DNA from: Craurococcus roseus
GTDB lineage: Bacteria > Pseudomonadota > Alphaproteobacteria > Acetobacterales > Acetobacteraceae
Assembly (NCBI RefSeq): GCF_039523795.1
Contig: NZ_BAAAFZ010000046.1
Location: 1-64,000, forward strand
Direction: 5' to 3'
DNA: 64,000 nt
Part shown: positions 33,544 through 42,616 of the stretch, piece after piece
Numbering within the stretch: position 1 is the stretch's first letter
Layout: every line of letters starts with the position of its first letter
Made by a program: the position numbers and the translations under genes
Notes under the pieces: model-generated
Database searches by the model: none
Seen by the model: the letters and a program-made list of their open reading frames with translations, nothing else
What the model was told of the DNA's origin: nothing

Positions 33544-34817
33544 CGGTAGATCAGCGTCGGCAGCCACATGACCAGCCCTTCCCAGTAGGTGACGAGCGCG
33601 AGGCAGAGGAAGAGCGGGATGAGGAAGGGCGCGCAGGCGCGCGTGGTCTGCTCGAAGGTGAGGCCGGACACGCGGGACAGGATATAGAGCACCATTCCGA
33701 CAGGCGGCGTCACGAGGCCGATCATGAGGTTCAGGACCATGATCAGGCCGAAGTGCACCGGGTCCACGCCGATGGCCGCCATCAGCGGCAGCAGCACCGG
33801 CACCAGGATGGTGATGGCCGCGACGGTTTCCAGGAAGCAGCCGACGAGCAGCAGGAAGACGTTCACCAGGAGCAGCACCGCCCAGCGCTCGCTGGTGATC
33901 GACAGGACGAGGCCTGCGACCTCGTCGGTGATGCGCGTGGTGGTGACGATCCAGCCGAAGATGCTGGCGCCTGCCACGATCAGCAGCACCACCGCCGTGG
34001 TTTCGATGGTCTCCATGGAGACGCGGAGGAAGCTCCGCCACGTCAAGGTGCGGTACACCGCGGCGCCGAGGAACAGGGCGTAGGCCGTGGCGGCGATAGC
34101 GGCCTCGGTCGGTGTGAAGGCGCCGGAGGTCATGCCGCCCACCAGCAGCACCGGCGTCATCAGCGGCAGGAAGGCGCGAGCGGCGGCGTGGCGCAGCCGA
34201 TCCCAGCGGAACTCGGCGTCGCGGTCGAAACCGCGGCGGTGGGCGGTCACGGCGACGGCGCCCATCAGGGTGCCCGCCATCAGCAGGCCCGGGATCAAGC
34301 CGGCCGCGAAGAGCTGGCCGACGGAGGCGTTGGCCATCACGCCGTAGATCACCATGGGCAGGGAGGGCGGGATGATCGGCCCGATGGTGGCAGAGGCGCC
34401 CGTCAGCCCCACCGCGAAGGGCAGCGGGTAGCCGTGGTCGCGCATCGCCTTGATCTCGATGGTGCCCAGGCCCCCGGCGTCGGCGACAGCGGTGCCGGAC
34501 ATGCCGGCGAAGATCACGCTGCCCACCACGTTCACGTGGCCGAGCCCGCCGCGCAGCCAGCCCACGAGCGCGGTGGCGAAGGAGTAGATGCGCTCCGTGA
34601 TGCCGGCGCTGTTCATCAGGCTGCCGGACATGATGAAGAAGGGCACGGCGAGCAGCGGGAAGCTGTCCACCCCGGCCGCCATGCGGTGCAGGACCACGAG
34701 CGGCGGTGTCGCGCCCTCCGCCAGCACGTAGAGCAGCGACGACCCGCCGAGCGCGACCGCCACCGGCACGCCGAGCAGCAGCAGGCCGAGGAAGGAGGCG
34801 AAGAGGAGCGCCGTCAC
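33540..34817 (-). CDS. dctM: TRAP transporter large permease DctM
   Basis: A 425-residue inner-membrane protein with about 12 hydrophobic helices, the Na+-coupled channel subunit of a tripartite ATP-independent transporter. Typical stretches are GMSGTAVADAGGLGTIEIKAM, quoted in part as AGMSGTAVADAGGLG, and ASATIGPIIPPSLPMVIYG. GTG start overlaps the stop of the small permease gene. It moves a carboxylate delivered by the DctP receptor encoded two genes upstream. Confidence 0.95.
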   Translation of the reverse strand: MTALLFASFLGLLLLGVPVAVALGGSSLLYVLAEGATPPLVVLHRMAAGVDSFPLLAVPFFIMSGSLMNSAGITERIYSFATALVGWLRGGLGHVNVVGSVIFAGMSGTAVADAGGLGTIEIKAMRDHGYPLPFAVGLTGASATIGPIIPPSLPMVIYGVMANASVGQLFAAGLIPGLLMAGTLMGAVAVTAHRRGFDRDAEFRWDRLRHAAARAFLPLMTPVLLVGGMTSGAFTPTEAAIAATAYALFLGAAVYRTLTWRSFLRVSMETIETTAVVLLIVAGASIFGWIVTTTRITDEVAGLVLSITSERWAVLLLVNVFLLLVGCFLETVAAITILVPVLLPLMAAIGVDPVHFGLIMVLNLMIGLVTPPVGMVLYILSRVSGLTFEQTTRACAPFLIPLFLCLALVTYWEGLVMWLPTLIYR

Positions 34818-35383
34818 AGCTTCACGCCCCCCGCGCCCGGTTCGGGCGCGACCTCCGGCTCGCCCTCCCGCCAGCGGCGCAAACCGTGCAGGGCGGAGCG
34901 GACCGTGGTGAGCACGAGGCCGAACAGGATGCCGTAGTAGACGATCGCCAAGGGGTACTCGACCGCGATCATCGGCTGGAACCGCATCGCTTCGCTGACC
35001 TGCCAGCAGAGGAAGGCGGAGACGGCGAAGAACGCCGTCGCAACCGCCGCGACGAGCGCGTGCGCGACCCGGCGCGCGCCCCGGGGCAGCTTGTTGAGCA
35101 GGAACTCCACGGCGATGTGCGCCCCCCGCCGCGCCGCCATCGCGCTGCCGGCGAAGGTGACCACCATCAGCAGGTACTGGGCGATCTCCTCCGTCCAGGT
35201 CAGGCTGTCGTTGAGCACGTAACGGGTGAAGAATTGCAGGAACACCACGCCCGCCAGCGTCCAGAAGAGGAGGAAGGTGATCCAGTCCTCCGGCGCGATG
35301 TCCAGCGGCGGTTCGGGGTGGGCCGCGGCCTCCTCTTCGGCCAGCTTGGCGAAGAGCGTCTCGGCGTCGTCCTTCGTCGCCAT
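34814..35383 (-). CDS. dctQ: TRAP transporter small permease DctQ
   Basis: A 189-residue protein with four hydrophobic helices and cytoplasmic tails; VFLQFFTRYVLNDSLTWTEE and ARRGAHIAVEFL are the family motifs. It bridges receptor and large permease. The start is 3 bp after the dctP stop and its end overlaps dctM, giving the order dctP-dctQ-dctM on the minus strand. Confidence 0.93.
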   Translation of the reverse strand: MATKDDAETLFAKLAEEEAAAHPEPPLDIAPEDWITFLLFWTLAGVVFLQFFTRYVLNDSLTWTEEIAQYLLMVVTFAGSAMAARRGAHIAVEFLLNKLPRGARRVAHALVAAVATAFFAVSAFLCWQVSEAMRFQPMIAVEYPLAIVYYGILFGLVLTTVRSALHGLRRWREGEPEVAPEPGAGGVKL

Positions 35384-35386
35384 GGC

Positions 35387-36376
35387 TCAGCCCGGACGGC
35401 TGGCGATGGCCTGCAAACGGTCGTACTGCTCGCGCGTCCAGCCGGCGCCCGCCTGCGCGTCGTTGTGCAGGGGCGCGGCGGCGGCGCGGAAGGCGGCGCG
35501 GTCGGGGCGCAGCACGGTCTTGCCCTGCCCCTCGAACCAGGCCGGCAGCTCCAGCTCCTGCTTGCGGATCTCGGCCGAGGCGCGGTCGGAGGCTTCGCGC
35601 AGCACCTGCTGGAACGTGCCCTTGTCCGCGTCGTTCAGCCGACGCCAGGTGCCGCCGCTCACGATGGTCAGCAGGCTTTCCGTTATGTGGCCGGTGAGCG
35701 AGATGTGGCTCTGCACCTCGTAGAACTTCTTGGCCTGGATGGTCGGCAGCGGGTTCTCCTGCCCGTCCACCGTGCCTTGCTGGAGCGCCAGGTAGACCTC
35801 CGCGAAGGCGATGGGGGTGGCGTTGGCGCCGACGCTGCGGGTGAACATCAGGAAAAGCGGCGCCTGGGGCACGCGCAGCTTCATGCCGCGCATGTCCTCC
35901 GGCCGCGTGATCGGCTTGTTCGCCGTGACGTGCCGCTCGCCGTAGTAGGTGAGGGCGAGCGCTTGGTGGTTGGTCTGGCGGCTGTAGCCGGCCATCAGCT
36001 CGCGCAGGAGATCGCTGCCGCGGTAGGCGCTGAAGTGTTCGTAGTCGCGGAACACGTAGGGCGCGTTGCCGACGGAGATCGGGCGGAAGGTGGAGCCGGC
36101 GAAGGCGACGCCCGTGTAGATCATGTCCACGGTGCCGAGCGCGAGGCCCTGGTTGATGGTGGGCTCGTTCCCCAGCGCGCTGGCCGGGAACACCTCGACC
36201 GTCCAGCGCCCGCCGGTGCGGTCACGGATCTGCTCGGCTGCCCAGAGGGCCTGGGTGTGGTAGGGCTCGTTGGTTTCGTACACATGCGCCCAGCGCAGAC
36301 GCGACTGCGCGCCGGCCCGGGACGCGGCCAAAGCGGGCACGGCCAAGGCCGCCGCGACGAACTTCCTGCGGAGCAT
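35387..36376 (-). CDS. dctP: TRAP transporter substrate-binding protein DctP
   Basis: A 329-residue periplasmic receptor. The N-terminus RRKFVAAALAVPALAASRAGAQ is a secretion signal with probable cleavage after GAQ. The mature part starts LRWAHVYETNEPYHTQA and contains DMRGMKLRVPQAP with the conserved Arg that binds the carboxylate, and EVYLALQQGTVDGQENPLP. ATG 36376 is chosen for the signal peptide and GGGAGA 6 bases upstream. The ligand is likely a sugar acid or other organic acid. Confidence 0.94.
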   Translation of the reverse strand: MLRRKFVAAALAVPALAASRAGAQSRLRWAHVYETNEPYHTQALWAAEQIRDRTGGRWTVEVFPASALGNEPTINQGLALGTVDMIYTGVAFAGSTFRPISVGNAPYVFRDYEHFSAYRGSDLLRELMAGYSRQTNHQALALTYYGERHVTANKPITRPEDMRGMKLRVPQAPLFLMFTRSVGANATPIAFAEVYLALQQGTVDGQENPLPTIQAKKFYEVQSHISLTGHITESLLTIVSGGTWRRLNDADKGTFQQVLREASDRASAEIRKQELELPAWFEGQGKTVLRPDRAAFRAAAAPLHNDAQAGAGWTREQYDRLQAIASRPG

Positions 36377-36578
36377 GCGTTTCTCCCTCGCGGTCCTTGG
36401 CGCCGTGGCCGGCCGCCGTTCGCGCCACCATGCCGGACGGCGGCGCTGCGCGGCAAGCCCGGCGCCTTGGAAACAGGGCTCGCGCCCGTGCGGGGCGCTT
36501 CTGTTCCGCACGCGCGGACAGCACGCCGCCTCGCTCGTCGGCGCCGCGCCTCCGAGCATCGAGCGAAGGATTCGAGCG

Positions 36579-37040
36579 ATGGAAAACGTCTGGAACTACC
36601 CGAGGCCGCCCGCCCTGGAACCGGTCGCCCTGCGCGTGCGCATCGACTTCGCGGGCCGCACGATCGCTGCGACCGATGCGGCCTACCGCGTGCTGGAGAC
36701 GTCGCACCCGCCGGTCTACTACCTGCCCTGGGCCGCGTTCACCGGTTGCGCGCTCGAGCCGGCGCCGGGCCGCAGCTTTTGCGAGTGGAAGGGCGAGGCG
36801 CGCTACTGGACCATCCGTGCCGGCGACCGCGCGGCGGAGCGGGCGGCCTGGGGTTACCCGGACCCGGCGCCCGCCTTCGCCGACATCCGCGACCACTTGG
36901 CGGTGTACGCCGGTGCGATGGACCGTTGCTTCGTCGGCGACGAAGCGGTCACGCCGCAGCCCGGCGGCTTCTACGGCGGTTGGATCACGCGCGATCTCAA
37001 AGGCCCGTTCAAGGGCGGGCCAGGCACCATGGACTGGTGA
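36579..37040 (+). CDS. DUF427 domain-containing protein
   Basis: A 153-residue protein of the DUF427 family. The conserved core VLETSHPPVYYLPW, RSFCEWKGEARYW and a C-terminal GGWITRDLKGPFKGGPGTMDW tail (shown in part: GGWITRDLKGPFKGGPGT) are present. Members are small soluble beta-rich proteins of unknown biochemical role. It is divergent from the TRAP operon with a 202-bp shared upstream region. ATG 36579 chosen as the first Met where similarity begins. Confidence 0.85.
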   Translation: MENVWNYPRPPALEPVALRVRIDFAGRTIAATDAAYRVLETSHPPVYYLPWAAFTGCALEPAPGRSFCEWKGEARYWTIRAGDRAAERAAWGYPDPAPAFADIRDHLAVYAGAMDRCFVGDEAVTPQPGGFYGGWITRDLKGPFKGGPGTMDW

Positions 37041-37119
37041 ACCGTGCGGCCCCGGTTTCCGCAAAGGGCTCCATGCGGCGGGCGCGCCGCCGCGGCCGCC
37101 AGCGGAACCGTCTTCCCCG

Positions 37120-38214
37120 TCAGGCGAGTTCCGCAGCGGCCGGGATGAAGGGCAGGCCGGGACCGGCGACGCCCTTGGCGTTGAGCACGGCGCGCAACAC
37201 CGCCGCCGCGGTCACACGCGCCGCGAGCACCGAGAGCGCCATCATGTTGCCCGGAAGGCCGCTCTTGCCGGTCGCCAGCGCGAACATGGCGTCGCCGTCC
37301 CACATGGTGTGGACGGGCTCGATCGTGCGCGCCAGCCCGTCGTGCGACACCTGGGCGAGCCGCCGCGCCTGGGCCTTGGTCAAGGCGGCGTCCGTCGCAA
37401 CCACGCCGATGGTCGTGGCCATGCCCGGTTGCAAGGCGGGCGGCAGCTCGCCGCGCAGGATCGCGTCCGCCGCGCCCAGCCTGCGCCGCCCGTCCTCGGT
37501 CCGCGACCCGGCGAGCACGGCGCCGGTCGCCGGGTCCACCACGTCGCCCACCGCGTTCACGGCGACGATCGCGCCCACCGTCACCCGGCCCGCCCGCACC
37601 GCCGCGGTGCCGATGCCGCCTTTCATGGCGCGGGAAAGGCCGAACAGCTTGCCCACCGTGGCGCCCGCGCCCGCGCCGACGGAGCCCTCGGCCGGCGCCT
37701 CGGCCGACGCCGCCTCGCAGGCGCGGTGGCCGGCGGCGGCGTCGGGGCGGACGCGGTGGTCGCCGACGCCGAGGTCGAACAGGATGGCGGCGGGGACGAT
37801 CGGCACCCGGGCGGGACCGGCGGGAAAGCCGATCCCGCGCTCCTCCAGCCAGCGCACGACGCCCGCCGCGGCGTCCAGCCCGAAGGCGCTGCCGCCGGAC
37901 AGGAGCACGGCATGCACCTTGTCCACCAGGTTGGACGGGTCGAGCAGGTCCGTTTCCCGCGTGCCCGGGGCCGCGCCGCGCACGTCGACGCCGCCGGTCG
38001 CGCCCTCCTCGGCGAGGACCACGGTGCAGCCCGTCGGCCGCCGGTGGTCCGTGAAGTGGCCGACCTTCACGCCCGGCACGTCGGTGATGGCGCCGCCGAG
38101 GAGGCGCGGCCCCGCGGCTTGGCCTTGCGCGTGGGCCAGGAGGCCGCCGTCGCCGGGCAGGGCCGCCGCGCCCAGCCCGAGCGCGGACCCTGCCGCGAGC
38201 TTCCTGCGGTTCAT
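37120..38214 (-). CDS. DmpA/P1-family aminopeptidase (L-aminopeptidase/D-esterase)
   Basis: A 364-residue N-terminal-nucleophile hydrolase of peptidase family S58/P1. SGGSAFGLDAAAGVVRWLEE and the cleavage region MKGGIGTAAV are diagnostic; self-cleavage before T203 would expose a Thr nucleophile where DmpA itself has Ser. The N-terminus has a Tat-like signal (MNRRKLAAGSALGLGAAALP), so the enzyme should be periplasmic. The family removes N-terminal residues, including D- and beta-amino acids. Ribosome site GAGGAGGG just upstream of ATG. It lies downstream of hutI, hutU and the HisD-like gene on the same strand. Confidence 0.9.
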   Translation of the reverse strand: MNRRKLAAGSALGLGAAALPGDGGLLAHAQGQAAGPRLLGGAITDVPGVKVGHFTDHRRPTGCTVVLAEEGATGGVDVRGAAPGTRETDLLDPSNLVDKVHAVLLSGGSAFGLDAAAGVVRWLEERGIGFPAGPARVPIVPAAILFDLGVGDHRVRPDAAAGHRACEAASAEAPAEGSVGAGAGATVGKLFGLSRAMKGGIGTAAVRAGRVTVGAIVAVNAVGDVVDPATGAVLAGSRTEDGRRRLGAADAILRGELPPALQPGMATTIGVVATDAALTKAQARRLAQVSHDGLARTIEPVHTMWDGDAMFALATGKSGLPGNMMALSVLAARVTAAAVLRAVLNAKGVAGPGLPFIPAAAELA

Positions 38215-38263
38215 GCTCCCTCCTCGCCGCTCCCCCGTTTCGTCGAGCGACCCCGGCGCGCGG

Positions 38264-39569
38264 TCACTCGGCCGCGGTCGCGTAGGGGATGTTGCGGCCG
38301 CCGTAGCGGCGGACGCGCACGTTGGCCTGCTCGGCGTGGTCGGCGAAGCCCTCCAGCATGCACAGCCGCGAGCAGTACTCGCCTACCATCGCTGAGGCCG
38401 CGTCGGTCAGCACGCGCTGGTAGGTGCAGGTCTTGAGGAACTTGCCGACCCAGAGCCCGCCGGTGTACCGCGCCGCCTTGCGCGTGGGCAGGGTGTGGTT
38501 GGTGCCGATCACCTTGTCGCTGTAAGCGACCTTGGTGCGCGGGCCGAGGAAGAGCGCGCCGTAGTTGGTCATGTTTCTCAGGAGATAGCCCAGGTCGCGC
38601 GTCATCACCTGGACGTGCTCCAAAGCGATGCGGTCGGCTTCGCGCACCATCTCCTCGTCGGAGTCGCAGACGATTACCTCGCCGAAGTCGTCCCATGCCT
38701 TCCGCGCCGTCGCCGCCGTGGGCAGGATCGAAAGCAGGCGCTCCACCTCCGCCATCGTCTCCTTGGCGAGCCGCTTGGAGGTGGTGAGCAGCACGGCGGG
38801 GCTGTCCGGGCCGTGCTCGGCTTGCCCGAGCAGGTCCGTGGCGCAGAGTTCGGCGTCCACCATCTCGTCGGCGATCACCAGCGTCTCCGTAGGGCCGGCG
38901 AACAGGTCGATTCCGACGCGTCCGAAGAGCTGCCGCTTCGCCTCGGCCAAACGCGCTGTCGGGGCCGACCAGCATGTCCACCGGCGCGACCGCGCGGGTG
39001 CCAAGCGCCATGGCGCCGACGGCTTGCACGCCGCCGAGGCAGAAGATCCCGTCGGCCCCGGCCAAGTGTTGGGCGGCGACGATGGCGGGCGCGGGCCGCC
39101 CCTGGAAAGGCGGTGCGCAGGTCACCACACGGGGCACGCCGGCGACCTTTGCAGTGATGACCGACATGTGCGCGGAGGCGAGGAGCGGGTACTTGCCGCC
39201 GGGCACGTAGCAGCCGACGGAGTTGACCGGGATGTTCTTGTGCCCGAGCACGACGCCCGGCAGCGTTTCGATCTCGATGTCCCGGAGGGCGGCCCTCTGC
39301 TGCTCGGCGAAGTTGCGCACCTGTTCCTGGGCGAAGCGGATGTCCTCGATGTCACGGGCCGAGAGCTCCGAGAGGCACGTGCGGACCTCCGCGTCGGTCA
39401 GCCGGTAATCGGCGCGGTCCCATTTGTCGAAACGGACCGACAACTCGCGCACGGCGTCGTCGCCGCGGTCGGCGATGTCGGCCAGTATGCGTTCGACCGT
39501 CGCCCGCACCTTCGCGTTGTCTTCGGCCGCGGCGCTCGCGTCACGACCCCGCTTCAGATAACGCGCCAT
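38264..39569 (-). pseudogene. Histidinol-dehydrogenase-family gene, frameshifted
   Basis: Two frames together give a complete HisD-family NAD-dependent dehydrogenase of about 434 residues. The N-terminal part (from ATG 39569, ribosome site GGAGGGAGG) runs MARYLKRGRDASAAAED to AVAPVDMLVGPDSAF; the C-terminal part resumes LAEAKRQLFGRVGIDLFAGPTE and ends NIPYATAAE. The break is at about 38948/38949. Family spacing (GPGNAFVAEAK) fits loss of two bases. The N-terminus resembles the HisD-like group that includes sulfopropanediol dehydrogenase, so it may not be a biosynthetic HisD. It could be a true pseudogene, a recent mutation or a sequence error. Confidence 0.85.
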
Positions 39570-39639
39570 GCCTCCCTCCCTGCATAAGCGTCCGCAAGGG
39601 CCACTGGCCCCCGGACGCGTCAACCGATGTGTTGTCCGC

Positions 39640-41313
39640 TCAATCGCCGTCGAGCATCGGCAGGTCCAGGCCCTCCTCTCGCGCGCAGGCGATGGCGTCG
39701 TCGTAGCCGGCGTCGGCGTGGCGCATGACCCCGGTGCCGGGGTCGTTGCGCAGCACGCGGGCGAGGCGGCGGTCCGCGTCCGGCGTGCCGTCGCAGACGA
39801 CCACCATGCCGGCGTGCTGGCTGAACCCCATGCCGACCCCGCCGCCGTGGTGCAACGACACCCAGGTCGCGCCCGAAGCGGTGTTCAGCAACGCGTTGAG
39901 CAGCGGCCAATCGGACACGGCGTCCGAGCCGTCGCGCATCGCCTCCGTTTCGCGGTTGGGCGACGCCACCGAGCCGCTGTCTAGGTGGTCGCGGCCGATG
40001 ACGATCGGCGCCTTCAATTCGCCGCTGGCCACCATGGCGTTGAAGGCACGGCCGAGGCGGGCGCGGTCCTTCAGCCCGACCCAGCAGATGCGTGCCGGCA
40101 AGCCTTGGAAGGCGATCCGCTCGCGCGCCATGTCGAGCCAGGTGTGGAGGTGCAGGTCGTCTGGGATCAGCTCCTTCACCTTGGCGTCGGTCCGGTGGAT
40201 GTCCTGCGGGTCGCCGGAGAGCGCGGCCCAGCGGAAGGGGCCGACGCCGCGGCAGAACAGCGGGCGGATGTAGGCGGGCACGAAGCCCGGGAAGCCGAAA
40301 GCGTCCGAAACGCCTCGCTCCTTGGCCATCTGGCGGATGTTGTTGCCGTAATCGAGCACGGCGGAGCCTTGGCGCTGGAACTCCAGCATGGCCCGCACCT
40401 GCGCCGCCATCGAATCCTTCGCGGCCTCCACAACGGAGGCGGGGTCGCGCTCCCGGCGCTCCCGCCACTCCGCCATGCCCCACCCCGCGGGCAGGTAGCC
40501 GTTGAGCGGATCGTGCGCCGAGGTCTGGTCGGTGACGCAGTCCGGCACGACGCCGCGCTCCAGCAGCGCCGGGTAGACCTCGGCGGCGTTGCCGAGCAGC
40601 GCGATCGAGCGGGGCCGGTTGCCGCCGCGCGCCTCGTCGAGCAGGCGGAGCGCCTCGTCCAGCGAGGCCGCCTTGGCGTCGCAGTAGCGGGTGCGGATGC
40701 GGAAATCGATGCGGCTCTCGTCGCACTCGACGCAGACGGTCGAGAAGCCCGCCATGGTGGCGGCCAGCGGCTGCGCCCCGCCCATGCCGCCGAGTCCGCC
40801 CGTGAGGATCCAGCGGCCCTGCGCCCGGCCGCCGAAGTGTTTCTCTGCCACCGCGCAGAACGTCTCGTAGGTGCCTTGGACGATGCCTTGGCTGCCGATG
40901 TAGATCCAGGAGCCGGCCGTCATCTGGCCGTACATCATCAGCCCCTTGCGGTCCAACTCGTTGAAGTGCTCCCAGGTCGCCCAATGCGGCACCAGGTTGG
41001 AGTTGGCGAGCAGCACGCGCGGCGCGTCGACGTGGGTTTCGAACACGCCCACTGGCTTGCCGGACTGCACCAGAAGGGTCTGGTCGTCCTCCAACCGGCG
41101 CAGCGTCTCCAGGATGCGGTCGAAGCTTCCCCAGTCGCGCGCGGCCCGGCCGATGCCGCCGTAGACGACCAGCGCCTCCGGGTGCTCCGCCACTTCGGGG
41201 TCGAGGTTGTTCTGCGCCATGCGGTACGCGGCTTCCGTGAGCCAGCTCTTGCAGGCGCGCTCGGTTCCGCGCGGCGCGCGCACGACCCTGTTGGACAGAC
41301 GGTTGCCGGTCAT
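39640..41313 (-). CDS. hutU: Urocanate hydratase
   Basis: A 557-residue NAD-containing urocanase, the usual length. It converts urocanate to imidazolone propionate. Visible signatures are QSGKPVGVFETHVDAPRVL (shown in part: SGKPVGVFETH), GGLGGMGGAQPLA, and YGNNIRQMAKE near GFPGFVPAYIRPLFCRG (Cys of the active-site region). ATG 41313 with GAGGAGG 7 bases upstream. hutI is 70 bp upstream on the same strand, the HisD-like gene 70 bp downstream. Confidence 0.97.
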   Translation of the reverse strand: MTGNRLSNRVVRAPRGTERACKSWLTEAAYRMAQNNLDPEVAEHPEALVVYGGIGRAARDWGSFDRILETLRRLEDDQTLLVQSGKPVGVFETHVDAPRVLLANSNLVPHWATWEHFNELDRKGLMMYGQMTAGSWIYIGSQGIVQGTYETFCAVAEKHFGGRAQGRWILTGGLGGMGGAQPLAATMAGFSTVCVECDESRIDFRIRTRYCDAKAASLDEALRLLDEARGGNRPRSIALLGNAAEVYPALLERGVVPDCVTDQTSAHDPLNGYLPAGWGMAEWRERRERDPASVVEAAKDSMAAQVRAMLEFQRQGSAVLDYGNNIRQMAKERGVSDAFGFPGFVPAYIRPLFCRGVGPFRWAALSGDPQDIHRTDAKVKELIPDDLHLHTWLDMARERIAFQGLPARICWVGLKDRARLGRAFNAMVASGELKAPIVIGRDHLDSGSVASPNRETEAMRDGSDAVSDWPLLNALLNTASGATWVSLHHGGGVGMGFSQHAGMVVVCDGTPDADRRLARVLRNDPGTGVMRHADAGYDDAIACAREEGLDLPMLDGD

Positions 41314-41383
41314 CGGACGCCTCCTCGGTCCAAGGTTCGCCCGGCCGGCCGTGCCCGCTGCGGCACGGCGCCGGGGACGGCCC

Positions 41384-42616
41384 TCACGCCACGATCTCAC
41401 CTCCCAGCACGCGCTGCCAGAGGCGCGGCGCCATGGGTTCGTAGACGAGGGCGTTGGGGTGCGGCACCGACCACAAGGCGAGGTCGGCGTCCGCGCCCCC
41501 GGCCAGCACTCCCCGCCGGCCGGCGAGGCCGAGCGCGCGCGCCGCCTCCCGCGTGATAGCGGCGAACGCCTCCTCCACCGTCAGCCCGAACAGCACGCAC
41601 GCCATGTTGGCCGCCAATCGGAGCGATGCGAAGGGCGAGGTGCCGGGGTTCAGGTCGGTGGCGACCGCCATCGGCACGCCGGCCCGGCGCAGCGCTTCGA
41701 CGGGCGGGCGTTGCGTTTCGCGCAGGAAGTAGAAGGCGCCGGGCAGCAGCACCGCGCAGGTGCCGGCGTGCGCGAGCGCCTCGACACCCGCCTCGTCGAG
41801 GTACTCGACGTGGTCCGCGGAGAGCGCGCCGTGGGACGCGGCCAAGCGGCTGCCGCCGAGGTTCGAGAGCTGCTCCATGTGGCCCTTGACCGGCAGGCCG
41901 AGCTCGCGGGCGCGGCCGAACACGCGCGCGCACTGTTCCGGCGAGAAGGCGATGCGCTCGCAGAACACGTCCACCGCGTCCGCCAGCCCTTCGGCCGCGG
42001 CGGCGGGCAGGATGGCGTCGCAGACGTGCGACACGTAGTCGTCGGCGCGGCCCTCGAACTCGGGCGGCACGGCGTGGGCCGCGAGCAGTGTGGTTGTGGC
42101 CCGGACCGTTACCAGCGAAGCCACGCGCCGCGCTGCGCGGAGCTGCTTCAATTCGTCGGCGAGGGTGAGGCCGTAGCCGGACTTGATCTCCACCGTGGTC
42201 AGCCCTTCGGCGAGAAGAGGCGCGAGCCGCTCCGCCGCCGTCCGCGCCAACTCCTCCTCCGAAGTCGCGCGCGTGGCCCGGACGGTCGCGCGGATGCCGC
42301 CGCCGCCGGCCGCGATCTCCGCGTAAGAGGCGCCGGCGAGCCGCCTTTCGAATTCGCCCGCCCGGTCGCCGCCCCAGACGAGGTGCGTGTGGCAGTCGAC
42401 GAGGCCCGGCGTCATCCAGCGCCCGGCAGCGTCCACCGCCTCCTCGCCCGATGCCGGCCGCCAATCCCGCATCGGCATTACGGCCTCGATCCGCCCGTGC
42501 CTGGTGCGCAACGCGTGCGGACCCTCGAGCGCGCCGTACGGGTGGCCGGATGACGGGTCCATCGTCGCCAGCCGCGCGTTGATCCAGCTACGCGCCCGCG
42601 CCTCGGTGGTGCCCAT
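41384..42616 (-). CDS. hutI: Imidazolonepropionase
   Basis: A 410-residue amidohydrolase that opens the imidazolone ring to formiminoglutamate. Metal motif DCHTHLVWGGDRAGEFERR near residue 77, VEIKSGYGL, the His of KGHMEQ and AVATDLNPGTSP (Asp ligand) are all in place. ATG 42616 with GAGGGG upstream. It pairs with hutU; hutH, hutG and hutF are not in the window, so histidine ammonia-lyase must be encoded elsewhere. Confidence 0.97.
   Translation of the reverse strand: MGTTEARARSWINARLATMDPSSGHPYGALEGPHALRTRHGRIEAVMPMRDWRPASGEEAVDAAGRWMTPGLVDCHTHLVWGGDRAGEFERRLAGASYAEIAAGGGGIRATVRATRATSEEELARTAAERLAPLLAEGLTTVEIKSGYGLTLADELKQLRAARRVASLVTVRATTTLLAAHAVPPEFEGRADDYVSHVCDAILPAAAAEGLADAVDVFCERIAFSPEQCARVFGRARELGLPVKGHMEQLSNLGGSRLAASHGALSADHVEYLDEAGVEALAHAGTCAVLLPGAFYFLRETQRPPVEALRRAGVPMAVATDLNPGTSPFASLRLAANMACVLFGLTVEEAFAAITREAARALGLAGRRGVLAGGADADLALWSVPHPNALVYEPMAPRLWQRVLGGEIVA

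Noticed and set aside
34706..38395. A 1229-codon plus-strand frame across the TRAP and peptidase genes
   Set aside because: It is antisense to dctQ, dctP and the DmpA-type gene and has the composition of a shadow frame.
38211..39623. A single 470-codon frame for the HisD-like gene
   Set aside because: Its C-terminal half does not resemble HisD, while the overlapping frame (38264-39004) does. The open single frame is a by-product of high GC, so the gene is called as frameshifted.
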